NCBI GenBank assembly: GCA_034432655.1
Contig: DAOUBP010000106.1
Span: 1 to 55,681 of the forward strand
DNA: 55,681 bases
From: DAOUBP01 sp034432655
Lineage (GTDB): Bacteria; Chloroflexota; Anaerolineae; CG2-30-64-16
Reading direction: 5' to 3'
Part shown: piece by piece, positions 9,548 to 17,971 of the stretch
Layout: every line of letters starts with the position of its first letter
How positions within the stretch are numbered: position 1 is the stretch's first letter
Position numbers and translations under genes: made by a program
Notes under the pieces: model-generated
What the model was told of the DNA's origin: nothing
The model's input: the letters and a program-made list of their open reading frames with translations, nothing else
Database searches by the model: none

Positions 9548-11125
9548 TCACGGCGTCGCGGCCAGCCGGGCTGCAGCGTCCCAATTGATGTTCACGCGGA
9601 TGCGCCAGGGCAGCGACGGCAGGTTGATCGGCACGATGTAGGGCAACCAATCCGGCCCCAACGAGATCTCAGGGGACGCAGCCAGGGGGAACCGGGACAG
9701 CAGGACGTCGGCCGCCTCCTGGGGAGAGAGGCCGACGATGGCCCGGCGGACCTCGCCGCCATCTACCCCGCGCAACAAGGTGCCCTCGGCCGTCACCGTG
9801 AAGTTCACCCGGCCTTGCGCATCCACCACCGCCGGGCCGATGGTGTAACGGACGCTGTCGGCGATCAGGCGGGTGCCTGCGGGCATTACCTGGCGCAGCC
9901 TGGCCAGCGCCACCTGTTCGGCCGCTGCCCGATCCACGCTAAGGCCCACCGCCTGGACGCTCATCCGCAAATAGAGCTCCGGCGACACCTCTCCCACAAA
10001 CGGCGTGAAAGAGGGGGACAGCGCCAGGTAGTTGATGGTCTCAGGCGGCACCAGGGCGTCACGGCCCCCGCGTTCGCGCAGCCGTTCCTGAACCTGCAAC
10101 TTCAACTCTTCGAACAGCTGTGTCTGTAAGCGCTCCTTGTCCTCTTCCGTCACCACCCCCACGGGCGCGGTGGTACCGCCGGAGAAGTTCTCCGGGTTGG
10201 TGACCAACAGGGAGAGCGCAAGCGGCCCTTCGACACGCGTGACCGTCCCGGCGCGCACATTGCCGCCGGGGCCGGGCAGGACCGCTTCCACCGGCACGGG
10301 CGCGCGGCCGCCCGGCGCCAGGATCAATTCCTGGGTGGTGGCAAACTGCACGTTGTCGCCGGTGGCAGTGGAGACAACCGTGCCGGCCGGGACCAACAGG
10401 TCTTGGGCGGTACGGTTGATCAAAACCACGTTGCCACGGGCCTTGGTCGCCGGCTCGGCACGTCGGCCGGTGGTCTGAGTGCGCGCATCCCCCGAGACCT
10501 GGATGCTGAGCACCTGCGCGGGGACAACACCGGCCTCTACATCGACGCGCGCGTCCTGGATCGCCTGTAACGGCACTGTAAGCCGGATCGGTTCTGCGGC
10601 CGGCACCAATGTGACGGTGGCCTGGGGGATGACCGTCGCCAGCGCGTATAGGAGCAACGCCCAAAGCGCGATCAGAAACAGCAGCAGACTCAGGCTGGCC
10701 CACCAGGGATTGGGGCGGCGCACAAACGCGCGCAGAAATGCCACCGGTCGGAAACCGCTGGGTGAACGGCGGGCGAACAGGCCGGGCGCCGGGGGCGTTG
10801 CGATCTCGGCCGGGGTCGCCGGCCGCAAACGGCGGCGGGGCTCTGGCCGCAACCGGCGCCAGCGCGCCCGTTCGGCCCGCGCCTGGCTCCGATAAGTGCT
10901 GATGCCTTCACGATCGGCCAGGGCCCGCAAGGCTGGATCGGACGTGACCAGCGCCAGGCCCACCTGTGACGCCAGGGCCTTGCGGCGCAACGCCTGCAAA
11001 CCGGCCGCGGTCAAAGACAAGCCCGCTGGCACCACAAAAAGGACACGCGTGCCCGGCGGTGCCTGGAGCTTCGCCAACATGCCTGGCAGCGTGTCCTGGG
11101 GCGTAAGCAGATAGGTTTGAATCAT
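9548..11125 (-). CDS. Baseplate J/gp47-like membrane protein
   Basis: A 525-residue protein of unknown role. Residues about 1-75 form a small alpha/beta domain (RVLFVVPAGLSLTAAGLQAL, then VGLALVTSDPALRALA) resembling a Rossmann-like half. A basic, Pro-rich stretch follows, then one strong transmembrane helix (about 160-182, ASLSLLLFLIALWALLLYAL) and a long extracytoplasmic part. The segment with GNVVLINRTAQDLLVPAGTV and GPGGNVRAGTVTRVEG (about 245-320) is the baseplate-J-like domain, which in Chloroflexota, Actinobacteria and Cyanobacteria often occurs in non-phage membrane proteins. The start is ATG 11125 or the GTG just before it at 11128; TAAGGA is some 15 bases upstream. No phage gene is nearby. 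Its position between alaS and yqgF suggests an envelope role, which is inference. Confidence 0.8.
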   Translation of the reverse strand: MIQTYLLTPQDTLPGMLAKLQAPPGTRVLFVVPAGLSLTAAGLQALRRKALASQVGLALVTSDPALRALADREGISTYRSQARAERARWRRLRPEPRRRLRPATPAEIATPPAPGLFARRSPSGFRPVAFLRAFVRRPNPWWASLSLLLFLIALWALLLYALATVIPQATVTLVPAAEPIRLTVPLQAIQDARVDVEAGVVPAQVLSIQVSGDARTQTTGRRAEPATKARGNVVLINRTAQDLLVPAGTVVSTATGDNVQFATTQELILAPGGRAPVPVEAVLPGPGGNVRAGTVTRVEGPLALSLLVTNPENFSGGTTAPVGVVTEEDKERLQTQLFEELKLQVQERLRERGGRDALVPPETINYLALSPSFTPFVGEVSPELYLRMSVQAVGLSVDRAAAEQVALARLRQVMPAGTRLIADSVRYTIGPAVVDAQGRVNFTVTAEGTLLRGVDGGEVRRAIVGLSPQEAADVLLSRFPLAASPEISLGPDWLPYIVPINLPSLPWRIRVNINWDAAARLAATP

Positions 11126-11144
11126 CACAAACGACGGCGCGTCC

Positions 11145-13904
11145 TTACTTGAGTTGCTGGCGCACCAGATCGGGCACCTGGGCCAGCGCGGCGGGCAACC
11201 TGGACGCATCGCGACCGCCGGCCTGGGCCAGGGTGGGGCGACCGCCGCCACCGCCGCCCACCACGCGCGCTACCGCTTTCACCAACTCGCCGGCGTGCAA
11301 CCCGCGTTTGACCAGGTCTTCTGTCACCGCAACGATGAGCTGCGGCTTGCCCTCGATCACCGTAGCCAGCACGACGACCGAAGAGCCCAGTTTGTTCCGC
11401 AAGTGGTCGCTCATCTCCCGCAGGGTGGGCAGCTCCGCGTCGGGCACTTGCGCCGCGACCACCGGCACGCCGTCCACCGAAACCGCCTGCGCAGCAAGCT
11501 GATCGGTCTGTTGGAGCGCCAGCTGGGCTTTCAGCCGGGCGTTCTCCTTCTGCAACGCCTGCAGTTCGGCGTACAGGTTGCGTACTGCGCGATCCACCTG
11601 ATCGGCCGGCACACGCAACAAAGCCGCGGTCTGGTCCAGCAGGCGCAAACGGTCCTGGATGAACTTTTGCGCCGCCCGACCTGTCACCGCTTCGATGCGC
11701 CGCACGCCGGCACCGACACTTTCCTCGCTGACGATGTGGAAGAACCCGATCTGGCCGGTGTGATCCACGTGGGTGCCACCACACAGCTCCTTGCTGAACG
11801 CTTCGTCCTCATCACCGATCCGGATGACCCGCACCTGGTCGCCGTATTTCTCGGTGAAAAGGGCCATCGCGCCCTCGGCCACCGCCTGCTTGTAAGTGGT
11901 GTGCCCCACCTGCACCGGATAGTCGGCCAGGATGGCCGCATTCACCAGTTGTTCGACTGCGTCGAGCTGGTCCTGGGTCAACATCGCAGAGTGGGTGAAG
12001 TCAAAGCGCAGCCGGTCAGGCGCCACCACGGAGCCGGCCTGCTGCACGTGCTCGCCCAGGACATAGCGTAACTCGCTGTGAAGCAGGTGGGTGGCCGTAT
12101 GGTTGCGACGGATGTCCATCCGCCGTTCCTCGTCCACCTCGGCGTAGCATGGATCGCCGACTACCGGCGTGCCGACCGTGACCTCGCCGATATGAACGAT
12201 CAAGCCCTGAACCGGCCGTCGCGTATCATCCACGCGAATCTCCCAGATCGGCTCCTCGTCCTCCTCGCTGCGATAACGCGCGATGAAGCCGGTATCTGAG
12301 ACCTGGCCGCCCGATTCCACGTAGAAAGGTGTCTCCGGCAACACCGCCTCCACCTTGTCACCGACCCGCGCCGTGCCCACGCGTGCGCCGTCTCGCAGCA
12401 GAGCGATTAACCGGGTCTCCACCGCGGTGGTCTCGTCATAGATGTGCCTGACGCCTTCGGCTGCCAGAGCACCTTCGCGCTTCAGGTCCTGCAGGAGGCT
12501 AAAGTATGCCTGCGTAGCATCGGTGGCCTGCATGCCGAACTGGGCCGCCGCGCGCGCGCGTTCCTTCTGCCGGTTCAACGCCGCCTGGAACCCGGCCACG
12601 TCCACGGTCATATCGTATTCGCGCGCCATGTCCTGCGTCAGGTCCAGCGGGAACCCGTGCGTATCATACAGCCGGAACGCCTCCGCGCCCGGGATCACGG
12701 TCTCCCCGCGGCGCCTGAGATCAGCGATCAACTCTGCCAGCAAAGCCATCCCCGTGGTCAGAGTCTGGCCGAAGCGGCTCTCCTCCTGCTCGATGTTGGC
12801 CAGGATGAACTCCTGGCGGCGGACGATCTCATCGTAGTGCGGGCCCATGATCTTGATCACCACCTTGGCCAGCTCCGACAGGAACGGCTTGTCGAAGCCG
12901 AGCATGTGGCCGTGACGGGCGGCCCGGCGCAAGATCAAGCGCAACACGTAGCCGCGGCCTTCGTTGGAGGGCAGCACGCCGTCGCCGATGAGAAACGTGA
13001 TCGCCCGGATGTGGTCGGCGATGACCCGATAGGAGACGATGCGGGCCTGGCGCTCGGCATCGCTGTGTCCCAACATCTCCTGCGTGCGCTGGATGATGGG
13101 GAGGAAAAGATCGGTATCGTAGTTGCTGGGCACGCCCTGCAGCACCGAAACCAACCGTTCGAAACCCATCCCGGTATCCACATGCCTGGCCGGCAGGGGC
13201 TCCAATCGGTCGTCGGCCGTGTGATTGTACTGGATAAAGACCAGGTTCCAGAGCTCGATGAACCGCCGGCAATCGCCGTTGACCCGACACACATGGCCGG
13301 GCACGTCGCGCTTGTTGCAACGGTCAGGGCCCAGGTCCAGGTGGATCTCGCTGCACGGCCCGCAGGGGCCGGTATCCCCCATCTCCCAGAAGTTATCCTT
13401 GCGGCCGAAGAAAAGGATGTGCGCCGGGTTGATATCGGTCTCGCTGCGCCAATAGCCGGCAGCCTCGTCATCTTGCGGGATATCGCCCTTGTCGTCCTTG
13501 AAAACAGTGGCCCACAGCCGCTCCTTGGGCAACCCCCAGACGCCGGTCAGCAATTCCCACGCCCAGCCGATGGCTTCTTTCTTGTAATAGTCGCCGAAGG
13601 ACCAGTTGCCGAGCATCTCGAACAGCGTATGATGGTAAGGCGAACGGCCGACGTCGTCCAGGTCGTTGTGCTTGCCGCTGACGCGCATGCAACGCTGTGA
13701 ATCGGCGATGCGGCGGGCTTTAGGCTCCTGCAAGCCCAGAAAAACGTCCTTGAACTGGTTCATCCCGGCGTTGGTGAAGAGTAACGTCGGGTCGTTCAAG
13801 GGCACCAGGGAATCACTGGGGACGATCAGATGTCCCTTGCCCGCGAAGAAATCCAGAAATTGCTGCCGGATCTCGGCGCTGGATGGCACAGGTCTGTTGG
13901 TCAT
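11145..13904 (-). CDS. alaS: Alanyl-tRNA synthetase
   Basis: A 919-residue class II synthetase that charges tRNA-Ala. The N-terminal catalytic core starts at SAEIRQQFLDFFAGKGH and includes FTNAGMNQFKDVFLG (motif 1 region) and RCMRVSGKHNDLDDVG (motif 2 region). The editing domain shows the zinc ligands HTATHLLH and CGGTH, and the C-terminal DHHA1 domain contains the glycine run VVGGGGGGRPTLAQAGG, so all domains are present and the length is normal to slightly long. The ATG at 13904 has AGAGG eight bases upstream. It follows the LysM/PA14-like gene by 20 bases and is followed 19 bases later by the baseplate-J-like gene, consistent with one minus-strand operon. Confidence 0.98.
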   Translation of the reverse strand: MTNRPVPSSAEIRQQFLDFFAGKGHLIVPSDSLVPLNDPTLLFTNAGMNQFKDVFLGLQEPKARRIADSQRCMRVSGKHNDLDDVGRSPYHHTLFEMLGNWSFGDYYKKEAIGWAWELLTGVWGLPKERLWATVFKDDKGDIPQDDEAAGYWRSETDINPAHILFFGRKDNFWEMGDTGPCGPCSEIHLDLGPDRCNKRDVPGHVCRVNGDCRRFIELWNLVFIQYNHTADDRLEPLPARHVDTGMGFERLVSVLQGVPSNYDTDLFLPIIQRTQEMLGHSDAERQARIVSYRVIADHIRAITFLIGDGVLPSNEGRGYVLRLILRRAARHGHMLGFDKPFLSELAKVVIKIMGPHYDEIVRRQEFILANIEQEESRFGQTLTTGMALLAELIADLRRRGETVIPGAEAFRLYDTHGFPLDLTQDMAREYDMTVDVAGFQAALNRQKERARAAAQFGMQATDATQAYFSLLQDLKREGALAAEGVRHIYDETTAVETRLIALLRDGARVGTARVGDKVEAVLPETPFYVESGGQVSDTGFIARYRSEEDEEPIWEIRVDDTRRPVQGLIVHIGEVTVGTPVVGDPCYAEVDEERRMDIRRNHTATHLLHSELRYVLGEHVQQAGSVVAPDRLRFDFTHSAMLTQDQLDAVEQLVNAAILADYPVQVGHTTYKQAVAEGAMALFTEKYGDQVRVIRIGDEDEAFSKELCGGTHVDHTGQIGFFHIVSEESVGAGVRRIEAVTGRAAQKFIQDRLRLLDQTAALLRVPADQVDRAVRNLYAELQALQKENARLKAQLALQQTDQLAAQAVSVDGVPVVAAQVPDAELPTLREMSDHLRNKLGSSVVVLATVIEGKPQLIVAVTEDLVKRGLHAGELVKAVARVVGGGGGGRPTLAQAGGRDASRLPAALAQVPDLVRQQLK

Positions 13905-13924
13905 GCAGTCAACCTCTCAGGGTT

Positions 13925-14746
13925 TTATAGTTTCGTCACATTCACGCTGATCTCCGCCACCCCTTCCGCCTCAAAAAACTCAATCGTGAAGGTGCGGTTG
14001 CCGCCAGCGATGATCACGTCTACGGTGTAGACGGTGGCCGCCTGCACCGTCCAGGCGTCCAGCACCAGCACACCGTCAATGTAGATGCGCACGCCGTCAT
14101 CCACCCGGGCCGTGATCCGATAGGTGCCGCCGGCCATACTGAACGTACGGGTCCAACGCGCCGAGAAGTTGTCGGCGAACACGGCAGGGGCGGGAGAGCC
14201 GTAGCCCCAATTATAGCTCAGGTTCGCCTCGCGGCGCTCCAGCACAGGCGGGCCGGCCAGATCCCGATTGTTGTAGTATTGAGCCAGCCAGGAGCCGGGG
14301 GACGGGGTGGGCCGCGGCACCACCCCCGTCCCGCACCTGGGCGGGTAGATCACCAGCACCTGGCCCACATAGATGCGGTCAGGATTCGGCAGCCGGTTCC
14401 AGGTCTGGATCTGCCGTACCGTGACCCCGTAACGGGCCGCGATGCGCGTTAGATTCTCCCCCCGGACCACGCGATGATAGACCGGGCACGCAGGTGCCGG
14501 CCCGCCGCCGAGCGGGATGATCAGCCGTTGCCCGGGATAAATCGCGTTCAGATTGGTCAGGTGGTTGACCTCTGCAATGCGATACATATTGACACCGTAA
14601 CGACGCGCAATGCTGTAGAGGGTCTCGCCCCGTTGTACCACGTGGACGATGGTCCCGTCGGCCGCGGCCGCGGGAACCAACACAGCGCTCAACAGCAAAA
14701 CCAGCGCCAACACAACTCCTGCCCACCGGAACCTGCTGATGCCCAT
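13925..14746 (-). CDS. Secreted protein with two LysM domains and a PA14-like C-terminal domain
   Basis: A 273-residue protein. A signal peptide (about 1-29, VVLALVLLLSAVLVPAAAADG) precedes two LysM domains at about 34-78 (QRGETLYSIARRYGVNMYRI) and 88-134 (RGENLTRIAARYGVTVRQI). The rest (about 150-273) resembles PA14 or a related carbohydrate-binding beta-sandwich: WLAQYYNNRDLAGPPV, DNFSARWTRTF, GTYRITARVDDGVRIYIDG. It would bind wall glycan by LysM and another glycan by the C-terminal domain. It is the first gene of the alaS run, only 20 bases upstream of alaS, an odd partner for a translation gene. The promoter just upstream may drive the whole minus-strand set. Confidence 0.88.
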   Translation of the reverse strand: MGISRFRWAGVVLALVLLLSAVLVPAAAADGTIVHVVQRGETLYSIARRYGVNMYRIAEVNHLTNLNAIYPGQRLIIPLGGGPAPACPVYHRVVRGENLTRIAARYGVTVRQIQTWNRLPNPDRIYVGQVLVIYPPRCGTGVVPRPTPSPGSWLAQYYNNRDLAGPPVLERREANLSYNWGYGSPAPAVFADNFSARWTRTFSMAGGTYRITARVDDGVRIYIDGVLVLDAWTVQAATVYTVDVIIAGGNRTFTIEFFEAEGVAEISVNVTKL

Positions 14747-14816
14747 CGGAAACTCCTTTCATGATGATCAAAGGGCCAACTTCCTCGCTGGCTGTGCAAG
14801 AAGGCAACTTGCTCAC

Positions 14817-14844
14817 ATTATACCATAACGCAACGCTATCGCCA
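14817..14844 (-). promoter_or_regulatory. Promoter of the LysM/PA14 - alaS - mltG run
   Basis: Minus strand: perfect -10 TATAAT (14817-14822) with an extended TGG, and a weak -35 TGGCGA (14839-14844) 16 bases away. Transcription would begin near 14810, about 65 bases before the LysM gene's ATG. No other good promoter was seen before alaS. Confidence 0.6.
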
Positions 14845-14864
14845 GCAATTACCTCCTGCAAGTA

Positions 14865-14894
14865 TTGGACTTCTCCGGCTGTTAGTGCTATCCT
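14865..14894 (+). promoter_or_regulatory. Promoter of the CBS-domain/transporter pair
   Basis: Plus strand: -35 TTGGAC (14865-14870), 18-base spacer, -10 TATCCT (14889-14894) with an extended TGC. A strong AAGGAGG (14911-14917) sits four bases before the ATG at 14922. The two divergent promoters lie only about 20 bases apart. Confidence 0.55.
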
Positions 14895-14921
14895 TTTGGC
14901 GTTGCGCCGCAAGGAGGCCCT

Positions 14922-15392
14922 ATGATCAGCAATTGCATGAAACGTGAGGTCATCACCGTCGCGCCGACGGACACCGTGGCGCAGGCCGCCGCCACCATCG
15001 CCCGTGAGCGCGTCGGTACACTCCCTGTGGTGACCGACCTCGGCACCCTGATCGGCATCGTCCGTTTGGAAGATATCCTCAAGATCTTCATGCCGGACTT
15101 CGTGGCCCTGCTGGATAACATAGACTTCGTGAACGATTTCGGCGCGCTTGAGCGCCTGCACCCGCGCGATCTCCCCGCCGCCGCCAGCATGACTATGCAA
15201 GAGCTGATGGCACCGCCCATTTCCGTCAAGAGCTCGTGTGGCCTGCTACGGTCGTTTGCGGTGATGAACAAACATCAACTCCAGGATCTGCCGGTGGTGG
15301 ATGAAAAGGGACGGCTGGTGGGTATCGCCTCACGCGTAGACATCGCCGCGGCTTTCTTCCGCGAGTTCAGCCAGGCGGGAGACCCGGCATGA
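14922..15392 (+). CDS. Tandem CBS-domain protein
   Basis: A 156-residue cytoplasmic protein made of two CBS domains (about 1-65 and 88-150), the module that usually binds adenine nucleotides and controls a partner protein. CBS1 starts ISNCMKREVITVAPTDTV and ends LIGIVRLEDIL; CBS2 has MAPPISVKSSCGLLRSF and LVGIASRVDIAAAF. Its stop overlaps the ATG of the transporter gene (ATGA at 15389-15392), so the two are translationally coupled. I infer that it regulates that transporter in response to nucleotide or ionic state, as CBS domains do in several channels and carriers. Confidence 0.9.
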   Translation: MISNCMKREVITVAPTDTVAQAAATIARERVGTLPVVTDLGTLIGIVRLEDILKIFMPDFVALLDNIDFVNDFGALERLHPRDLPAAASMTMQELMAPPISVKSSCGLLRSFAVMNKHQLQDLPVVDEKGRLVGIASRVDIAAAFFREFSQAGDPA

Positions 15393-16681
15393 CGGCAACC
15401 ATGGCGATCAGCGGCTTGATCTTCGCGGCAGCGATTGCGTTGATCCTCTCGGAACGCGTCCACCGGACCATCGTCTCCCTGGTCGGGGCCAGCGCCATGC
15501 TGGCTTTCGGCATGTTCTCCGGGTTTTACACCCAACATCAGGCCCTGGAAGCCATTGACTTCAACACCCTGGGCCTGCTCATGGGCATGATGGTCCTGGT
15601 GGGGCTGCTTCAGCAAACAGGGTTCTTTCAGTATATCGCTATTTTTCTGGGCAAACGCTCCGGCGGCCAACCCTGGCTGTTGTTAATCGTCCTTGCGGCC
15701 ACCACCAGCGTGCTCTCCATGTTCCTGGACAACGTCACCACCGTGGTGCTCATCGTGCCGGTGTCCATCCTGATCGCGGAGCTCCTGGGCATGAGCCCCG
15801 TGCCGCTGCTGATGGCCGAAGCACTGCTCTCCAACATCGGCGGGATGACAACCCTGGTGGGCGACCCGCCCAACGTCCTGATCGGCTCGGCCGCCGGCCT
15901 GACCTTCGGGGCCTTTCTCACGTACCTGGCTCCTCTGGCGCTGGTCGCTTGGGGCGCGGCGCTGGCCGTGCTCCTGTTCATATTTCGCCGGGAACTGGCG
16001 CTGCCGGCCCGCAATGCGGGCAGCTTGTCGCAGCTCGACGAACGAAAAGCGTTGACCGACCCGGCCAGCGCTCGCAAGACGCTGATCGTCCTCGGACTGA
16101 TCATCCTCTTCTTTTTCCTGGAAGGCCCGCTGGGGCTGGAGCCAGCGACCATTGCGCTGTCAGGCGCCGGCCTGGCGCTGCTCTGGGTGCGCCCCGATGT
16201 GGACGGGACACTGCGCCATGTGGAATGGAGCGTACTGCTGTTCTTCGCCGGCCTCTTCGTGATGACAGGAGGGCTGCGCGCGTCCGGCTTGCTCAGCCTG
16301 GTTGCGCAAGCCGTCGTCGGCACCGCGCTGCACCATCCGTTGCTGGCCAGCCTGGCCTTGTTCTGGGTCGCCGCTTTGATGTCCGCCCTGGTGGACAACA
16401 TCCCCTTCACCGTGGCGCTGGTGCCCGTGATCCTGGAGCTGGGGACCCTGGGTGTGAACGCACGGCCTCTGTGGTGGGCGCTGGCATTGGGCGCCGGCCT
16501 GGGGGGCAACGGCACTCCGATCGGCGCCACCGCCAACGTGGTGACGGTCGCGCTCAGCGCGCGCACGCACAGCCCGATCACCCTGCGCGTCTGGCTGCGG
16601 TCCGGGCTGCCTGTCACTCTGGTGACCTGCGTGTTGATCAGCATCCTGTATGCGCTGCTGTTCCATTGGCTGGGCGGCTGA
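15389..16681 (+). CDS. ArsB/NhaD-type ion transporter (citrate transporter family domain)
   Basis: A 430-residue membrane protein with about 11 hydrophobic helices. Features of the ArsB/NhaD/P-protein superfamily include FLDNVTTVVLIVPVSILIAE (about 110-130), LLSNIGGMTTLVGDPPNVLI (about 150-170), ALVDNIPFTVALVPVILEL (about 330-350) and GAGLGGNGTPIGATANVVTV (about 370-390). The paired DN-T and GG/GDPPN signatures are those of Na+/H+ antiporters and arsenite or organic-anion carriers of this family; the substrate cannot be read off. No arsenic genes are nearby, so a Na+/H+ or anion role is more likely. It is coupled to the upstream CBS gene. Confidence 0.85.
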   Translation: MTATMAISGLIFAAAIALILSERVHRTIVSLVGASAMLAFGMFSGFYTQHQALEAIDFNTLGLLMGMMVLVGLLQQTGFFQYIAIFLGKRSGGQPWLLLIVLAATTSVLSMFLDNVTTVVLIVPVSILIAELLGMSPVPLLMAEALLSNIGGMTTLVGDPPNVLIGSAAGLTFGAFLTYLAPLALVAWGAALAVLLFIFRRELALPARNAGSLSQLDERKALTDPASARKTLIVLGLIILFFFLEGPLGLEPATIALSGAGLALLWVRPDVDGTLRHVEWSVLLFFAGLFVMTGGLRASGLLSLVAQAVVGTALHHPLLASLALFWVAALMSALVDNIPFTVALVPVILELGTLGVNARPLWWALALGAGLGGNGTPIGATANVVTVALSARTHSPITLRVWLRSGLPVTLVTCVLISILYALLFHWLGG

Positions 16682-16692
16682 CCGAAAGCAAG

Positions 16693-17643
16693 ATGATCTA
16701 CACCGTCACCCTTAACCCGTCGTTGGACCGCACCCTCAGCGTCCCCCGCCTGCAGGCGGGGGCATTGCACCGGGCCCGGGTGGTCAGCCGTGACCTGGGC
16801 GGCAAGGGGATCAATGTGGCGCGCGCATTGGCCGCGCTGGGCATACAGAGCACCGTTGTCGGCTTCGCGGGCGGCCCGACCGGCGAGGCGCTGCGCAGCG
16901 GGTTGACGGCCGCCGGCTTCCGGTGCGAGCTGATCACCGTGGACGAGGAGACCCGGCAGAACATCACCTTGCTGGAAGAGGAGACCGGCGTTTGCACCAA
17001 GATCAACGAGCCGGGCGCGCGGGTCGGGCCTGCGCACCTGGCCGCGCTGGAAGCGTTGATCGCCAGCCTGGCCGCGCCGGGCGACCTGTGGGCCCTGTGC
17101 GGCAGCCTGCCGCCCGGCTCACCCCCTGAGCTGTATGCAACCCTCATCGCCGGGCTGCAGGCGCGCGGCGGGCTGGCCTTCCTGGACACCAGCGGGGAGC
17201 CTCTCCGTGCCGGCGTCGCTGCCCGGCCTTTCGCCGTCAAACCCAACGCCGACGAGGCCGGGGAGCTCCTGGGCCGCGCAGTCGAGACCGACGCCGACTG
17301 TGTGGATGCGGTCGTGGCGCTGGCGACCCAGGGCCTGGCGCTGGTCTGTCTGACCCGCGGGGCACGCGGGCTGATCCTGGCCTATCGCGGCGAGCTGGTC
17401 ATGGTCGCGCCGCCGCCCATCACCCAACGCAGCCCCATCGGTGCCGGCGACGCAGCCCTGGCCGGGCTGCTGTGGGGGGTGGTGGACGGCTGCGACGGGG
17501 CCGAGCTGGCGTGGCGTGCCGCGGCGTGCGGGGCCGCGGCGGCGATGCAGGAAGGCACCGGCGTCGGCAGCCGGGAACTGGTGGAGGAGCTGCTGGGACG
17601 GGTGCGGGGCCTGATGGAGACAACAGATAGACATCACACATAG
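16693..17643 (+). CDS. pfkB: PfkB-family kinase, probable 1-phosphofructokinase
   Basis: A 316-residue sugar kinase starting MIYTVTLNPSLDRTLSVPRL, the hallmark start of the 1-phosphofructokinase/tagatose-6-phosphate kinase branch. The substrate-side motif GGKGINVARALAALG (about 36-50) and the catalytic anion-hole motif PIGAGDAALAGLL (about 250-262, with the base Asp) are intact. It would phosphorylate fructose-1-phosphate or a related sugar phosphate. The ATG at 16693 lies 11 bases after the transporter stop, so it probably shares that transcript. No PTS component is present in the window, so the physiological substrate is open. The open frame continues upstream but there overlaps the transporter in another frame and is not coding. 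Confidence 0.88.
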   Translation: MIYTVTLNPSLDRTLSVPRLQAGALHRARVVSRDLGGKGINVARALAALGIQSTVVGFAGGPTGEALRSGLTAAGFRCELITVDEETRQNITLLEEETGVCTKINEPGARVGPAHLAALEALIASLAAPGDLWALCGSLPPGSPPELYATLIAGLQARGGLAFLDTSGEPLRAGVAARPFAVKPNADEAGELLGRAVETDADCVDAVVALATQGLALVCLTRGARGLILAYRGELVMVAPPPITQRSPIGAGDAALAGLLWGVVDGCDGAELAWRAAACGAAAAMQEGTGVGSRELVEELLGRVRGLMETTDRHHT

Positions 17644-17647
17644 CGGA

Positions 17648-17669
17648 GTTCGCATCCTCAGATGCGAAC
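17648..17669 (+). terminator. Hairpin after the PfkB-type kinase gene
   Basis: A 9-bp perfect stem (GTTCGCATC at 17648-17656, GATGCGAAC at 17661-17669) with a four-base loop lies four bases after the stop at 17643. No T-run follows, so it may act as a weak terminator or 3' end stabiliser. Confidence 0.4.
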
Positions 17670-17729
17670 AGGCGGCATCTGCAGGTTGCAGACAACCCGG
17701 AAGTGCGCTTGTGAACCTTGCGAGAATAA

Positions 17730-17765
17730 CCGGATTACCGTCGGGCGATCCCTGCCCCACCCCCT
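17730..17765. repeat. 36-bp dispersed repeat, copy 2
   Basis: Identical in inverted orientation to 75-110. It lies in the 328-base gap between the kinase and the LacI-URO-D gene. The rest of that gap holds a hairpin (17648-17669), unremarkable sequence, and the regulator's promoter and operators. Confidence 0.8.
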
Positions 17766-17843
17766 GTACTTTGCCAGGCGCCGGCTTCATTCGGTGCCCG
17801 CTCCCGGCTTGACGGCCATACCCTCACACCCCGCACGCCAGAT

Positions 17844-17873
17844 TTGACAGCCCGGACATTGTTTCTGTATAAT
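17844..17873 (+). promoter_or_regulatory. Consensus promoter of the LacI-URO-D gene
   Basis: Perfect -35 TTGACA (17844-17849) and perfect -10 TATAAT (17868-17873) with an 18-base spacer. This is the best promoter match in the window. The transcript would start near 17880, exactly where the operator-like palindromes begin, so the promoter looks strong but repressible. Confidence 0.82.
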
Positions 17874-17880
17874 TTGGCCT

Positions 17881-17914
17881 TGGAAAACGATTCCATGATA
17901 TCCATATCATGGAA
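17881..17914. promoter_or_regulatory. Operator-like palindromes at the LacI-URO-D transcription start
   Basis: Two overlapping inverted repeats lie just after the -10 box. The first (17881-17895) is TGGAA-AACGA-TTCCA, with a central CG step as in many LacI-family operators. The second (17891-17914) has perfect 10-base arms TTCCATGATA and TATCATGGAA around four bases. Bases beyond 17914 (TGCTTT) partly mirror the outer part of the first site, so the whole may be a pair of repressor sites. Binding there would block initiation, consistent with autoregulation by the downstream LacI-type protein. Confidence 0.7.
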
Positions 17915-17971
17915 TGCTTTCGCCGCATTTCAACTCCTTTGCTCAGGTTTTTGTTGCTGTAGGACGGGGCC

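Noticed and set aside
9537..9650. Longer YqgF start at 9650
   Set aside because: It would overlap the upstream gene by about 100 bases; the GTG at 9536 has a ribosome site and the normal family length.
9548..11125. Prophage or tailocin baseplate gene
   Set aside because: A single baseplate-J-like domain in a membrane protein within a housekeeping operon; no other phage functions nearby.
12444..13700. 418-residue plus-strand frame opposite alaS
   Set aside because: alaS on the other strand is unambiguous and full length; the frame has no recognisable pattern.
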